Positions 1-8,771 of a stretch of 64,000 nucleotides of DNA are shown here, one piece after another. Within the stretch, counting starts at the first letter, position 1, and each line of letters starts with the position of its first letter. The notes beneath the pieces were generated by a model, which did no database searches, was not told where the DNA came from, and was given only the letters and a program-made list of their open reading frames with translations. The position numbers and the translations under genes were made by a program. The stretch lies in assembly GCA_964583605.1 (NCBI GenBank), contig CAZOWL010000007.1:1-64000 (forward strand), in the 5' to 3' direction. This stretch comes from CAZOWL01 sp964583605 (lineage in GTDB: Bacteria > Pseudomonadota > Gammaproteobacteria > Chromatiales > Chromatiaceae).

Positions 1-100
1 GCTCCCTCGCCCTCTGGGAGAGGGTTGGGGTGAGGGAACGATCAGGGGCGAGGCAACCTTTCATCATCTGGCGTGGCTCGCCTCGCCCCATGATCGTTAG
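1..100 (+). repeat. 125-bp intergenic element, copy A (cut by window start)
   Basis: This is the right part of a repeated element seen seven times in the window. It has the small hairpin CCCTCT-GGG-AGAGGG, the tract GGTTGGGGTGAGGGAACGAT, and the palindromic half that ends CCCCATGATCGTTAG. The left end lies outside the window. It sits just upstream of the envC-like gene, and an open frame runs through it into that gene. Confidence 0.9.
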
Positions 101-149
101 AGAGCATAGCGACGAGGCATACCGTCAGAAGGAAACACACCCCTGCTCG

Positions 150-1319
150 ATGATGAGTCGATTGCCGTGGTGGATCCGAGTGTTAAGCGTCGTGCCGCTG
201 CTCGGCCTGGCCGACGAATCCGATCTCGAGCGACAGCGTCGCGAGCTCGCAGCGCTCGAGCACCAGGTCGCCGTATCTAGAGAAGAGCTCGCCGCACGCC
301 GGGAAGAGCGTGCGCGGTTACTACGCGAGCTGGAGCAAAGCGAGCGCGATGTGGCCTCGCTCGCGCGGGCGGGACGGCAACTGGCGATGGACATTGCCGA
401 GCAGCATGGCATTGTTAGCCGGTTGCAGTCCCGTCTCGACGAGGAGCGACAGATGCTCGCCGGCGAGCGCCAGGCCCTCGCAGAGCTACTCCGTGCCGCG
501 TATGCGGCCGGTCGTGCGGACCGTTTGCGCCTGTTACTCAATCAACAAGATGCCGGCAGATTGAGTCGCATCCTCGCCTATTACGGCTATATCAATCGTC
601 AACGCCTCCAGCGCCTCGATGCAATTCAGGCACAGGCTGAGGCGACACTGCGGCTTGCGGAGCAGGCCGACGAGGAGGCTAAGCGATTGCAACAGCTCGC
701 CGACTATCAGCGCCAGACCCAAGAGCGACTTGAGGTAGCGCAGGAGCGACGCGGGCAAGTGCTAGCAAAGCTCGAGCAGCGCATCGCCAGCCGCGACGAG
801 GAAGTCGCCGGTCTCGAGGCCGACGCCGCGGCCATGAGGCGCCTGATCGAGCGGCTCGAGCAGATCGGTGGGATCATGGCCGAGGTGGACGTGCGCCCCG
901 AGCGGCTGAGTGAACACCGTGGCCGATTGCCCTGGCCGATCGCCGGTGGAAACCTCCTCGTGCGCTTTGGGACAGCGCGGGAGACCAGCCGCCTCACTTG
1001 GGACGGCGTCGTGCTCGCGGCACCCGAGGGCACACCGGTGCGCGCCGTTCACGCGGGCCGCATCATCTACGCAGATTGGCTGCGCGGCTTTGGCCTCTTA
1101 CTTATCATCGACCACGACGGCGGCTACATGACGCTCTATGGGAACAATCAGGCCTTGCTCAAGGATCCCGGAGAATGGGTGATGTCTGGGGAGCCTGTCG
1201 CGCTGAGCGGCACAACAGGCGGGCGCAGTGTTTCTGGGCTCTACTTTGCCGTACGCAAGGACGGCAAGCCGATGGATCCCGAGACCTGGTGCTCGGCCGA
1301 CGCGCGATTCGACGACTGA
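150..1319 (+). CDS. envC: EnvC-like murein hydrolase activator (M23/LytM domain)
   Basis: Probable periplasmic activator of cell-division amidases. After a short hydrophobic N-terminal segment, about 250 residues form a charged, heptad-rich coiled coil (many E/R/L/Q). A C-terminal LytM/M23-type domain follows, with the stretches DGVVLAAPEGTPVRAVHAG, DHDGGYMTLYGN and GEPVALSGTTGG. The metal-binding histidines of active M23 peptidases are not all present: the usual HGxxxxxxYxH motif reads DHDGGYMTLYG. This fits the EnvC group, which activates amidases rather than cutting peptidoglycan. The frame is open from position 30, but bases 1-100 are the repeat, so I start at the tandem ATGs at 150/153, preceded by AAGGAAA. 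The S41 protease gene follows on the same strand, as is common for this pair. The gene symbol is given at family level. Confidence 0.85.
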   Translation: MMSRLPWWIRVLSVVPLLGLADESDLERQRRELAALEHQVAVSREELAARREERARLLRELEQSERDVASLARAGRQLAMDIAEQHGIVSRLQSRLDEERQMLAGERQALAELLRAAYAAGRADRLRLLLNQQDAGRLSRILAYYGYINRQRLQRLDAIQAQAEATLRLAEQADEEAKRLQQLADYQRQTQERLEVAQERRGQVLAKLEQRIASRDEEVAGLEADAAAMRRLIERLEQIGGIMAEVDVRPERLSEHRGRLPWPIAGGNLLVRFGTARETSRLTWDGVVLAAPEGTPVRAVHAGRIIYADWLRGFGLLLIIDHDGGYMTLYGNNQALLKDPGEWVMSGEPVALSGTTGGRSVSGLYFAVRKDGKPMDPETWCSADARFDD

Positions 1320-1397
1320 TGCCGCCGATGCTCCCCCGGCGGAGGGCTCATCCAGCACGCGGATGGCCCTTGTCAGAATGTGCGCCTCGCTGATGTC

Positions 1398-1428
1398 CCG
1401 TGTCGCAGGTCCTGGGCCTGCGACACGG
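1398..1428. terminator. Perfect 12-bp inverted repeat between envC and ctp
   Basis: CCGTGTCGCAGG (1398-1409) and CCTGCGACACGG (1417-1428) are perfect inverse complements separated by a 7-base loop. It lies 80 bases after the envC stop and 140 bases before the protease start. No T-run follows, so it is not a textbook intrinsic terminator. It could be a stabilising 3' hairpin, an attenuating structure or a protein-binding site. Confidence 0.5.
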
Positions 1429-1567
1429 CCTCTCCTGGCCCTGAGGAGACCGCTTATTCGAGGCCATTGTGGTTTTGCGATCTTGAGACCATCATTTAAG
1501 GAGGGGCGAATATTAACCGCCTTCCCCAGCATACAGCGCATCAACTTGCTCGCTCGGTAACCACACG

Positions 1568-2884
1568 ATGAAAACGCGGACTAGCCTCTACCGCGCCCTT
1601 GCGCTCGGTCTCGTCGTCGGGCTTCTCGGCGGCGTGACCAACCCTGTCGCCGCTGACCGCAGCGAAGCGAAGGCTGAGCTGCCGCTCGAGGACCTGCGTA
1701 CCTTTGCCGAAGTCTTCGGGCGTATCAAGAAGGATTATGTGGAAGAAGTCAGTGACGAAGCGCTGATTGAAGGGGCAATTCGTGGGATGCTCGCCAGCCT
1801 CGACCCCCATTCTGCCTATCTCAATCGCGAGGAGTATCGCGACCTGCAGGTCGGGACAAGTGGGGAATTCGGCGGTCTTGGCATCGAGGTCGGGGTTGAG
1901 AGCGGACTGATCAAGGTCATCGCCCCGATCGACGATACCCCTGCGGCGCGGGCCGGGCTTCTTGCCGGAGACCTGATCGTGCGAATCGATGACAAGCCGG
2001 TCAAGGGCCTCGGACTGAGCGAGGCGGTCAAGCTGATGCGCGGCAAGCCCGGCACCCGGATCACGCTGACGGTCGTGCGCGAGGGGGGCGATGCTCCGCT
2101 TACCTTCGAGATCGAACGGGCGGTCATTCAAGTCGACAGCGTGCGCAGTCGGACCCTGGAGCCCGGATTTGGCTACATTCGGATCACGCATTTTCAGGCG
2201 CGCACGCCCGAAGATCTGACCAAGGCCGTTGCGACGCTGAAAGAGGAGAACGACGGCAAGCTCGACGGACTGATCCTGGATCTGCGCAATAATCCCGGCG
2301 GCGTGCTTAACAGCGCTGTCAGTGTGAGCGACGCCTTCCTGAACGACGGCTTGATCGTCTACACGCAGGGGCGGCTCGATGAATCCCAGCTCCAGTTCAA
2401 GGCCGGACCGGAGGAGTTGCTGGCCGGGGCCCCACTCGTCGTGCTGGTCAATGCCGGCAGCGCTTCCGCTTCAGAGATCGTGGCCGGTGCGCTTCAAGAC
2501 CATAAGCGGGCGATCATCATGGGGGTCAAGACGTTCGGCAAGGGCTCGGTGCAGACTGTCGTCCCGATCGATGACATCCGCGCCCTCAAGCTCACGACAG
2601 CGCGGTATTTCACGCCGCTGGGCCGCTCCATACAGGCGCAGGGGATCGTGCCCGACATCGAGGTTGCGCCGGGTGAGCTGACGGTCGACGGCGATCCGTC
2701 TGCGCACGCGATCACCGAGGCCAACTTGATCCGTCACCTCGACAACGGGCAGACCAACGACGAGGACCCGGGCAGCGGCGACGAGGAGCCATCGCAACCG
2801 CTCGCCGTAAAGGATTTCGCCCTTAATGAGGCGCTGAATGTGTTGAAGGGCCTTGTGATCTTCAACACGAAGAAGGCCGGCTAA
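1568..2884 (+). CDS. ctpA: S41 carboxy-terminal processing peptidase
   Basis: Periplasmic serine protease of the CtpA/Prc type, which trims or degrades envelope proteins from the C-terminus. Residues 1-29 form a Sec-type signal peptide ending in VAA. A PDZ domain spans about 100-180 (GEFGGLGIEVGV and the following GL-rich strands). The S41 core spans about 195-390, with the catalytic Ser300 in GSASASEIVAGAL and Lys325 in FGKGSVQ. Its length of 438 residues is typical. The C-terminal tail (about 395-425) is acidic and probably disordered. It lies downstream of the EnvC-like gene, an arrangement common in Gammaproteobacteria. The TAA stop (2882-2884) lies inside the terminal CTAACGATC of repeat copy B, so the element may have set the C-terminus. 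Confidence 0.95.
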   Translation: MKTRTSLYRALALGLVVGLLGGVTNPVAADRSEAKAELPLEDLRTFAEVFGRIKKDYVEEVSDEALIEGAIRGMLASLDPHSAYLNREEYRDLQVGTSGEFGGLGIEVGVESGLIKVIAPIDDTPAARAGLLAGDLIVRIDDKPVKGLGLSEAVKLMRGKPGTRITLTVVREGGDAPLTFEIERAVIQVDSVRSRTLEPGFGYIRITHFQARTPEDLTKAVATLKEENDGKLDGLILDLRNNPGGVLNSAVSVSDAFLNDGLIVYTQGRLDESQLQFKAGPEELLAGAPLVVLVNAGSASASEIVAGALQDHKRAIIMGVKTFGKGSVQTVVPIDDIRALKLTTARYFTPLGRSIQAQGIVPDIEVAPGELTVDGDPSAHAITEANLIRHLDNGQTNDEDPGSGDEEPSQPLAVKDFALNEALNVLKGLVIFNTKKAG

Positions 2885-3006
2885 CGATCATGGGGCGAGC
2901 CGACCCACCCCGGACCATGAAATGTCGCCTCGCCCCTGATCGTTCCCTCACCGCAACCCTTTCTCCGGAGGGCAAGGCAGCGAAGGTGCTGCGCGGATTC
3001 CATCGT
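2881..3006 (-). repeat. 125-bp intergenic element, copy B (reverse)
   Basis: Reverse-orientation copy that begins CTAACGATCATGGGGCGAG and ends near CGCGGATTCCATCGT. It is more diverged in the small-hairpin region (CTTTCTCCGGAGGGCAAGG) than the other copies. It overlaps the stop codon of the upstream protease gene. Confidence 0.85.
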
Positions 3007-3056
3007 AACGGCGCGAGGAGCTCGCCAAGATATCCAATCGACTTGGAGCAGATGAG

Positions 3057-3611
3057 ATGGTGCGCGTGCTGATCCCACTCGCCGAGGGCTTCGAGGAGCT
3101 CGAGGCGATCACTCAGATCGACCTACTACGCCGAGCCGGAGTGGAAGTGGTCACTGCTGGACTCGTTCCCGGCCCAGTCAAGGCCAGCCGTGGAACCCTC
3201 ATCGTGCCGGAGACGGAAATGGACAAGGTCCTGCGTCAGGACTTCGACATGGTGATCCTACCCGGCGGCCTCCCAGGCGCCCAGCACCTCGACGCGGATC
3301 CGCGCATACATGATCTGCTGAGGCGGCATCATGCGGCACAGAGGTACACGGCGGCGATCTGCGCGGCCCCCAAGGTACTGGCCAACGCCGGATTGCTCGA
3401 TGGCCGTTCGGCCACCTGGTATCCCGGCACCCTGTCTGAGATGGACTACCCGCAGATCCGGCCCAGCCTTGCCCCCGTTGTCGTCGATGGCAAGGTCGTG
3501 ACCTCGCGGGGTCCCGGCACGGCGATGGATTTCGCGTTAACCCTGATTGAACTGCTCGTCGGCGAAGATCGACGGCGCGAGGTGGAGGCCCAGCTGCAGC
3601 GTGAGCCGTGA
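3057..3611 (+). CDS. yajL: DJ-1/PfpI family protein (YajL-like)
   Basis: DJ-1/ThiJ/YajL superfamily protein of 184 residues, the usual size. The N-terminal strand and turn VLIPLAEGFEELEA carry the conserved acidic residue Glu16. The nucleophile-elbow cysteine is Cys102 in AAICAAPKVLANAG. The family protects against thiol and carbonyl stress (chaperone or deglycase activity has been claimed, and the deglycase role is disputed). The ATG at 3057 is the first in frame and is followed at once by the conserved first strand, so the start is secure. It stands alone between repeat copy B and the prenyl-phosphate sugar transferase. Confidence 0.9.
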   Translation: MVRVLIPLAEGFEELEAITQIDLLRRAGVEVVTAGLVPGPVKASRGTLIVPETEMDKVLRQDFDMVILPGGLPGAQHLDADPRIHDLLRRHHAAQRYTAAICAAPKVLANAGLLDGRSATWYPGTLSEMDYPQIRPSLAPVVVDGKVVTSRGPGTAMDFALTLIELLVGEDRRREVEAQLQREP

Positions 3612-3699
3612 TGGCGGGGCACGGCAACGGGCCCCATCATGATCGACCGCCGGATCCGATCTTTCATGCGCGTCGCCGATCGTAGCAGGCCAAGCAAGT

Positions 3700-4752
3700 A
3701 TGGGGTTGGACAACTCGCTCCCGATCGCACTGTCGCCGATTTTGGGCTTTCTCATCAGTACCGTTCTCGCCTATCTGCTGGGCCTTGGAAAGATACCCTG
3801 GCTCCAAGTCCTCGATCATCCGAATCACCGCTCGCTGCACTCGCGCCCGATCCCGCGCACAGGCGGCCTTGCAATCCTGGCCTCCTTGCTTCTCGCCATG
3901 GGATTGGCATCGATTCAAGGACTGCCGGTTGAGCTGGGCTGGATCGCGGCGGCCGTCATCCCTGTCGTGAGCGCATCCTTCCTCGATGACCTCGGCGATG
4001 TCCCGCGCCGATATCGTCTGCTTGCACAAGTCGCCGGTGGGTTGATCCTCCTCACAGGCGGGATCGGCTGGTGGCTGGTAACCTGGCCTGGAGGCCAGTG
4101 GGCCCCACCAACCCCGCTCGCTTGGGCCCTAACCCTGCTCTTCGTCGTCTGGATGACCAATCTGTACAACTTCATGGACGGCATTGACGGGCTTGCTGGC
4201 GGGATGGCCGTGCTCGGCTTCGGCGCTTTGGCCATCCTCGGCTGGCAAGGGGGTGATATGGCATTCGCGATGACCGCCGCCGCCGTCGCGGCCGCCGCGG
4301 GAGGCTTTCTGACGAGCAATTTCCCCCCCGCACGCCTCTTCCTCGGCGATGTCGGCTCCTCTCTGCTTGGTCTGCTTGCCGCCGCCTTGGCACTGTGGGG
4401 GAGCAACTCCGGCCTCTTCCCGCTCTGGGCAGCCTGGCTCGCCTTTTCGCCCTTCATCGTCGACGCGACCCTGACCCTGTTGCAGCGGATCGCTCGACGC
4501 GAGCCGATTTGGCTCCCGCATCGATCGCATTATTATCAGAGCCTCGTGCTGGCCGGCTGGAGCCATAGGACCACGACGCTTCGGGCCTATCTGCTGATGG
4601 CCGCGGCCGGCGCATCCGCGATCGCGGTGCCGGCCATGCCCGAGCGTGCGCAGTGGACCCTGATCGGCATCTGGGGCGTGATCTACCTGCTCATCCATGT
4701 CAAAGTGCGCATCCTGCAACGGCGCACAGCGGCCTCTTCGCCGAAGCCATGA
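3700..4752 (+). CDS. WecA/WbpL-like undecaprenyl-phosphate sugar-1-phosphate transferase
   Basis: Polytopic inner-membrane enzyme of the MraY/WecA family (glycosyltransferase 4 type), which transfers a sugar-1-phosphate from a UDP-sugar to undecaprenyl phosphate. Family motifs are visible: HSRPIPRTGGLAI near the N-terminus, the acidic pair in SFLDDLGDVPRRYRLLAQ, NLYNFMDGIDGLAGG, FLGDVGSSLLG, and the C-terminal RREPIWLPHRSHYYQ loop. About ten hydrophobic segments over 350 residues match the family. The last motif resembles WbpL-type O-antigen initiators more than MraY, since mur genes are absent nearby. The substrate cannot be read from sequence. Confidence 0.88.
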   Translation: MGLDNSLPIALSPILGFLISTVLAYLLGLGKIPWLQVLDHPNHRSLHSRPIPRTGGLAILASLLLAMGLASIQGLPVELGWIAAAVIPVVSASFLDDLGDVPRRYRLLAQVAGGLILLTGGIGWWLVTWPGGQWAPPTPLAWALTLLFVVWMTNLYNFMDGIDGLAGGMAVLGFGALAILGWQGGDMAFAMTAAAVAAAAGGFLTSNFPPARLFLGDVGSSLLGLLAAALALWGSNSGLFPLWAAWLAFSPFIVDATLTLLQRIARREPIWLPHRSHYYQSLVLAGWSHRTTTLRAYLLMAAAGASAIAVPAMPERAQWTLIGIWGVIYLLIHVKVRILQRRTAASSPKP

Positions 4753-4890
4753 GCCTGCATCCGCCCCGCGATACTGAGCGTCCCGAGAGTACTCGCACGG
4801 CGTGGACGCGACCGTCGACGAGAGGGACCTCGGCGTCGAGCCTACAAGGATGTATTCAGGGCGTGTCGCGGCGATGCCATGCGAGTACTT
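4753..4890. other. Non-coding stretch before repeat copy C
   Basis: With the adjoining repeat and the 126 bases after it, this forms a 389-base gap between the WecA-like gene and gspE. I see no conserved small gene and no strong hairpin in it. The gspE promoter probably lies in this gap, but I cannot point to a convincing -35/-10 pair. Confidence 0.4.
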
Positions 4891-5015
4891 ACCATGAAAT
4901 TCGCGCAGCACGTTCGCTCCCTCGCCTTCTGGGAGAGGGTTGGGGTGAGGGAACGATCAGGGGCGAGGCGACGTTTCATGGTCGGGGGTGGCTCGCCTCG
5001 CCCCATGATCGTTAG
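4891..5015 (+). repeat. 125-bp intergenic element, copy C
   Basis: Full copy from ACCATGAAATTCGCG to CATGATCGTTAG, and one of the best-conserved examples. It lies about 125 bases before gspE. A spurious open frame crosses it, but I do not think it is translated. Confidence 0.9.
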
Positions 5016-5141
5016 GCAACCATTGATACCAGCCGCGCCATCGCCGGCTGTCATGAGCACCACGCCGAGCGGCGCGCCACCCCTCGGGGTGGCCATCAAA
5101 CGACCTGGACGGATCTCTAGATTCGATCCGCGGAGCGAAGC

Positions 5142-6938
5142 ATGAGTGCGGCCGAGCCACTCGTTGAGCGAATTGAGCCCATCCTCAGCACCGAGGTACC
5201 GGATGATCCAGGCACCGACAACGCGGGGGCCGAGTCCCCGCAACCCGCGACTCCTCCTATCGCCGACGCCGAGGCCCGAGTGATCGCCGCGCTGCAGGAC
5301 CGTGGCAAGCTGAGCGCAGCCGACCATCTGCGGGCACGACGCGTCTCCGAGGAGAGTGGCGACTCCCTCCAACGGATGCTCGTGCGTCTAGGCCTGGTCT
5401 CGGAGCGCGATATGGCTCTCGCCCTCGCTGAGGTGCTCGGCCTCGCGCTCGCCGAGCAGGCCGGCTTTCCACGCGAGCCGATTATGGACGATCGGATCAG
5501 TCTGCGGTTCCTGAAAGACGCCCGGATACTGCCGTTACGCGAGGACGCAAGCGAGCTGGAGGCGGCGTTCGCCGACCCGACTGAGCCCTTCCTGCGCGAA
5601 GCCATGGCCTCAGCCGTGGGCAAGCGAGTCGTCGCGAAGGTCGGCCTCCCGTCTGAGATCGAGCTGGCGCTCGAGCAGCTCTACGATCCACAGCCCGAGG
5701 CCACCGAAGCAGACATGGAGTCTACGCTAGGGGCGATCGATGAGGACGACATCGAGCACCTCAAGGACCTCGCCAGCGAGGCACCGGTGATTCGCATGGT
5801 GAATCAGCTGATCCAGCGCGCCGTCGAATGCCGGGCCTCGGACATCCACATCGAGCCGTTCGCCGATCAGCTCAAGGTGCGCTATCGCATCGACGGGATC
5901 CTAAAGGATGTCGAGGCCCCGCCCGTGCGCTCGACGGCGGCGGTGGTGTCGCGCGTGAAGATCATGGCCAAGCTCAACATCGCCGAGCGTCGACTCCCAC
6001 AAGACGGCCGGATCCCGATCCGCGCCCAGGGAAAGGAGCTCGATCTGCGCGTCTCCACGGTCCCGACCATGTTCGGCGAGAGCGTCGTCATGCGCCTGCT
6101 GGACAAGGCGAGCGTGCGCTTCGATTTCGACGCCCTCGGATTCACCGGCTCCCCGCGAGAACGCTTGCTGAAGATCCTCGACCAACCCTACGGCATCCTG
6201 CTCGTGACAGGGCCGACCGGCAGCGGCAAGAGCACCACCCTTTACACGGCCCTGAGTCGCCTGAACACGCCGGAGCGCAAGATCATCACCGTCGAGGACC
6301 CGGTCGAGTATCAGCTCCAGGGGATCAACCAGATCCAGGTCAAGGCGTCAATCGGCATGACCTTCGCCGGCGCCCTGCGCGCGATCGTGCGCCAGGATCC
6401 CGATGTCATCATGGTCGGTGAGATGCGCGATCTGGAGACCGCGCGGATTGCCGTCCAGTCTGCCCTGACCGGACACGTCGTGCTCTCGACGCTGCATACG
6501 AACGATGCGGCGAGCGCGGTGACGCGTCTGCTGGAGATGGGCGTCGAGGACTACCTGCTGACCTCTACCATCAATGGGATCCTGGCGCAGCGTCTGGTCC
6601 GGCGCCTATGTCCCGAGTGTCGCGCGGAGACGCAACCGCTGCCTGCCATGAGACCCAAGTTGGCCCGCCTGGCAGGGGAGGAATCGGCGCGCCTCTACCG
6701 ACCCGTCGGCTGTCCCCAGTGCAACGACATGGGCTATCTCGGCCGACTGGTCATCGCCGAGGTCTTGCTCGTCACGGATCGGATCCGCGAGGCCATATTG
6801 CGTCACGCCACCGCCACCGAGATCCAACGCGTCGCGATCGATGAAGGCATGATCACGATGTACGAGGATGGCCTGCACAAGGCCATTAAGGGGCTCACGA
6901 CCGTCGAAGAGGTCATGCGCGTCGCCGAGGAGGCATGA
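5142..6938 (+). CDS. gspE: Type II secretion ATPase GspE
   Basis: Cytoplasmic ATPase that powers pseudopilus assembly in type II secretion. The N-terminal region, about 45-180, matches the GspE/PilB N-domain that contacts GspL. The catalytic core has Walker A GPTGSGKS at 357-364, the Walker B/Asp box around DPDVIMVGEMRD (419-430) and the His box near GHVVLSTLHTNDA. The zinc-binding tetracysteine of GspE is present as Cys490, Cys493, Cys524 and Cys527. It is 598 residues, longer than many GspE proteins because of an acidic 40-residue N-terminal extension. It is the first gene of the cluster, and gspF follows after 4 bases. Confidence 0.97.
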   Translation: MSAAEPLVERIEPILSTEVPDDPGTDNAGAESPQPATPPIADAEARVIAALQDRGKLSAADHLRARRVSEESGDSLQRMLVRLGLVSERDMALALAEVLGLALAEQAGFPREPIMDDRISLRFLKDARILPLREDASELEAAFADPTEPFLREAMASAVGKRVVAKVGLPSEIELALEQLYDPQPEATEADMESTLGAIDEDDIEHLKDLASEAPVIRMVNQLIQRAVECRASDIHIEPFADQLKVRYRIDGILKDVEAPPVRSTAAVVSRVKIMAKLNIAERRLPQDGRIPIRAQGKELDLRVSTVPTMFGESVVMRLLDKASVRFDFDALGFTGSPRERLLKILDQPYGILLVTGPTGSGKSTTLYTALSRLNTPERKIITVEDPVEYQLQGINQIQVKASIGMTFAGALRAIVRQDPDVIMVGEMRDLETARIAVQSALTGHVVLSTLHTNDAASAVTRLLEMGVEDYLLTSTINGILAQRLVRRLCPECRAETQPLPAMRPKLARLAGEESARLYRPVGCPQCNDMGYLGRLVIAEVLLVTDRIREAILRHATATEIQRVAIDEGMITMYEDGLHKAIKGLTTVEEVMRVAEEA

Positions 6939-6942
6939 CCTC

Positions 6943-8154
6943 ATGGCCAAGTTCCATTACAGGGCCGTCAAGCCGAACGGCGAGGCCATCGAAGGCGAGC
7001 TCGACGCCGACGACGAGGCAGCGGTCATCCGCCATCTTCAGAGCGCTGGGCTGATCCCGATCCAGACCCGCCCTGGGGCCGGGTGGTGGCGGGCCCGCTT
7101 GGGGCGTCGCGGGCCGCGCCGGCTGAGCCAGCGGGAGATGGGCCTCCTTACTCGCCAGCTCGCGACGCTTCTTGAGGCCGGCCTGACGCTCGATCGATCG
7201 CTACAAATCCTCATCGATCTGACCGCTGAGGCCCATCTCGTCGGGATCCTCGAGGACGTCCAGAAACGGGTCCGCGGAGGCGCGACCTTCTCGACGGCCC
7301 TCGAGGCCCAGGATGGCCAATTCCCGCGACTCTATGTCAATATGGTGCGGGCCGGCGAGGCAAGCGGCGCCTTGGATGTCGTCCTCGAGCGACTCGCGGA
7401 CTATTTGGAGCGCACTGCGGAGCTGCGCAGCACCATAACCTCGGCCTTGGTCTACCCGAGCATCCTGGTTACCGTGGCCGGCCTGTCGGTCATCGCGCTG
7501 CTGGTATGGGTCGTGCCGCAGTTCACCGTCCTGTTCGAGGATATGGGCGAGGCGCTGCCGCTGCCGACGCAGATCGTTGTAACCGTCGGCGACATCGTGC
7601 GCGGCTATTGGTGGGCCATCTTGGCCGCTGTGGCGCTCGCTGCGTTGGGGATCGAACGCTGGATGCAGAATCCGCTCGTACGGGACCGCTTCGACCACCG
7701 GGTGCTCGATGTGCCGGTGTTCGGCGAGCTGATCTGGCGGCTTGAGACGGCCCGCTTCTCCCGTACGCTGGCGACCCTGCTCGCGAACGGCCTGCCGCTG
7801 CTCAATGCGCTCAGCCTGGCCAAGGAGGTGGTCAGCAACCGCAAGCTGCTCGGTCTGCTCGGCGACGCGGCGGAGGACCTCAAGCGCGGGCGCGGCCTGG
7901 CCGAGCCCTTGGCGCGACGCAACGTTCTGCCCAAGCTGGCCCTTCAGATGATCCGCGTCGGTGAGGAGTCCGGGAGCCTGGATGCGATGCTCATCAAGGT
8001 CGCGCACGTCTATGATCAAGAGACGCGGGCCAGCGTCCAACGGATGCTAACGCTGTTGGAGCCGACCCTGATCATTGGTCTTGGCGTCATCGTGGCCGGT
8101 ATCATCGTCTCGATCCTGATGGCGATCCTCGGCGCCAATGAGCTGGTGCTCTGA
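6943..8154 (+). CDS. gspF: Type II secretion inner-membrane protein GspF
   Basis: Platform protein of the type II secretion system that couples the GspE ATPase to pseudopilin assembly. It has two GspF/PilC repeats: the first has GLLTRQLATLLEAGLTLDRS and a hydrophobic hairpin around residues 170-245, the second has RFSRTLATLLANGLPLLNAL and a final membrane segment. It is 403 residues, the standard length. The frame is open from 6868, but the family N-terminus (KFHYRAV) begins just after the ATG at 6943, 4 bases after the gspE stop, so I use that start. Confidence 0.96.
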   Translation: MAKFHYRAVKPNGEAIEGELDADDEAAVIRHLQSAGLIPIQTRPGAGWWRARLGRRGPRRLSQREMGLLTRQLATLLEAGLTLDRSLQILIDLTAEAHLVGILEDVQKRVRGGATFSTALEAQDGQFPRLYVNMVRAGEASGALDVVLERLADYLERTAELRSTITSALVYPSILVTVAGLSVIALLVWVVPQFTVLFEDMGEALPLPTQIVVTVGDIVRGYWWAILAAVALAALGIERWMQNPLVRDRFDHRVLDVPVFGELIWRLETARFSRTLATLLANGLPLLNALSLAKEVVSNRKLLGLLGDAAEDLKRGRGLAEPLARRNVLPKLALQMIRVGEESGSLDAMLIKVAHVYDQETRASVQRMLTLLEPTLIIGLGVIVAGIIVSILMAILGANELVL

Positions 8155-8278
8155 TCGTCGTGGGCGGAGCGAGGTGTCGGCCGGTCCGCGACGCGTGCTG
8201 GGGCTATTGACCCCCGTCGGATATCGGATGGCGCGCGGTGCGCCTGATTGTTCCTGTCTCTATCGGAGGTATATTGTT

Positions 8279-8704
8279 GTGTGCAAGCGATGCCGATCGA
8301 CTGCCGGCTTCACGTTGGTCGAGCTGCTCGTGGTGCTGGCGATTCTTGGGCTACTCGCCGGCCTCGTTGGGCCTCAGGTGATGAAGTTCCTCGGCAGCTC
8401 GAAGACCAAGACGGCCAAGCTGCAGATCGAAGACCTCGCGGCGACACTCGATCTCTATCGACTCGAAGTGGGACAATATCCCAGGGCCGAGAATGGCCTA
8501 AGCGCCTTGGTGACCAATCCGGGCAACGTCAGCAACTGGAATGGCCCCTACCTGAAAAAGGCCGACGTACCGAAAGATCCGTGGGGAAACGACTACCTCT
8601 ATCGCTTCCCCGGCGAGCACGGGACCTTTGACATCTGGTCCTTGGGCGCCGACGGGCGCGAAGGCGGCCAGGGCGAAGACGCGGACGTCACCAGCTGGGA
8701 GTAA
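8279..8704 (+). CDS. gspG: Major pseudopilin GspG (GTG start)
   Basis: Major pseudopilin of the type II secretion pseudopilus. The prepilin leader is ten residues, followed by the cleavage and N-methylation motif G|FTLVELLVVLAILGLLAG with Glu+5. Downstream are the GspG-specific features: the helix to YRLEVGQYP, then NWNGPYLKK, the DPWGNDYLYR loop and the calcium-site region near the C-terminus (DIWSLGADGREGG). There is no ATG in frame near the leader. The GTG at 8279 has a perfect GGAGGT eight bases upstream (8265-8270), which settles the start at 141 residues. The 124-base gap after gspF is the largest among the first genes and may hold an internal promoter for the abundant pseudopilin. Confidence 0.96.
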   Translation: MCKRCRSTAGFTLVELLVVLAILGLLAGLVGPQVMKFLGSSKTKTAKLQIEDLAATLDLYRLEVGQYPRAENGLSALVTNPGNVSNWNGPYLKKADVPKDPWGNDYLYRFPGEHGTFDIWSLGADGREGGQGEDADVTSWE

Positions 8705-8771
8705 CCCAAGGCCCGATTGGCTCCTAATCAGCGCGCGCGCCCCCACCGGTCGACCAATCTGAACCGACGAC

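Noticed and set aside
4879..5145. A short ORF across repeat copy C
   Set aside because: Its first residues are the translated repeat; similar fragments appear at other copies, so it is a by-product of the element.
7201..8040. A 279-codon minus-strand ORF inside gspF
   Set aside because: It lies opposite GspF, which has full family motifs; the ORF has no recognisable domain.
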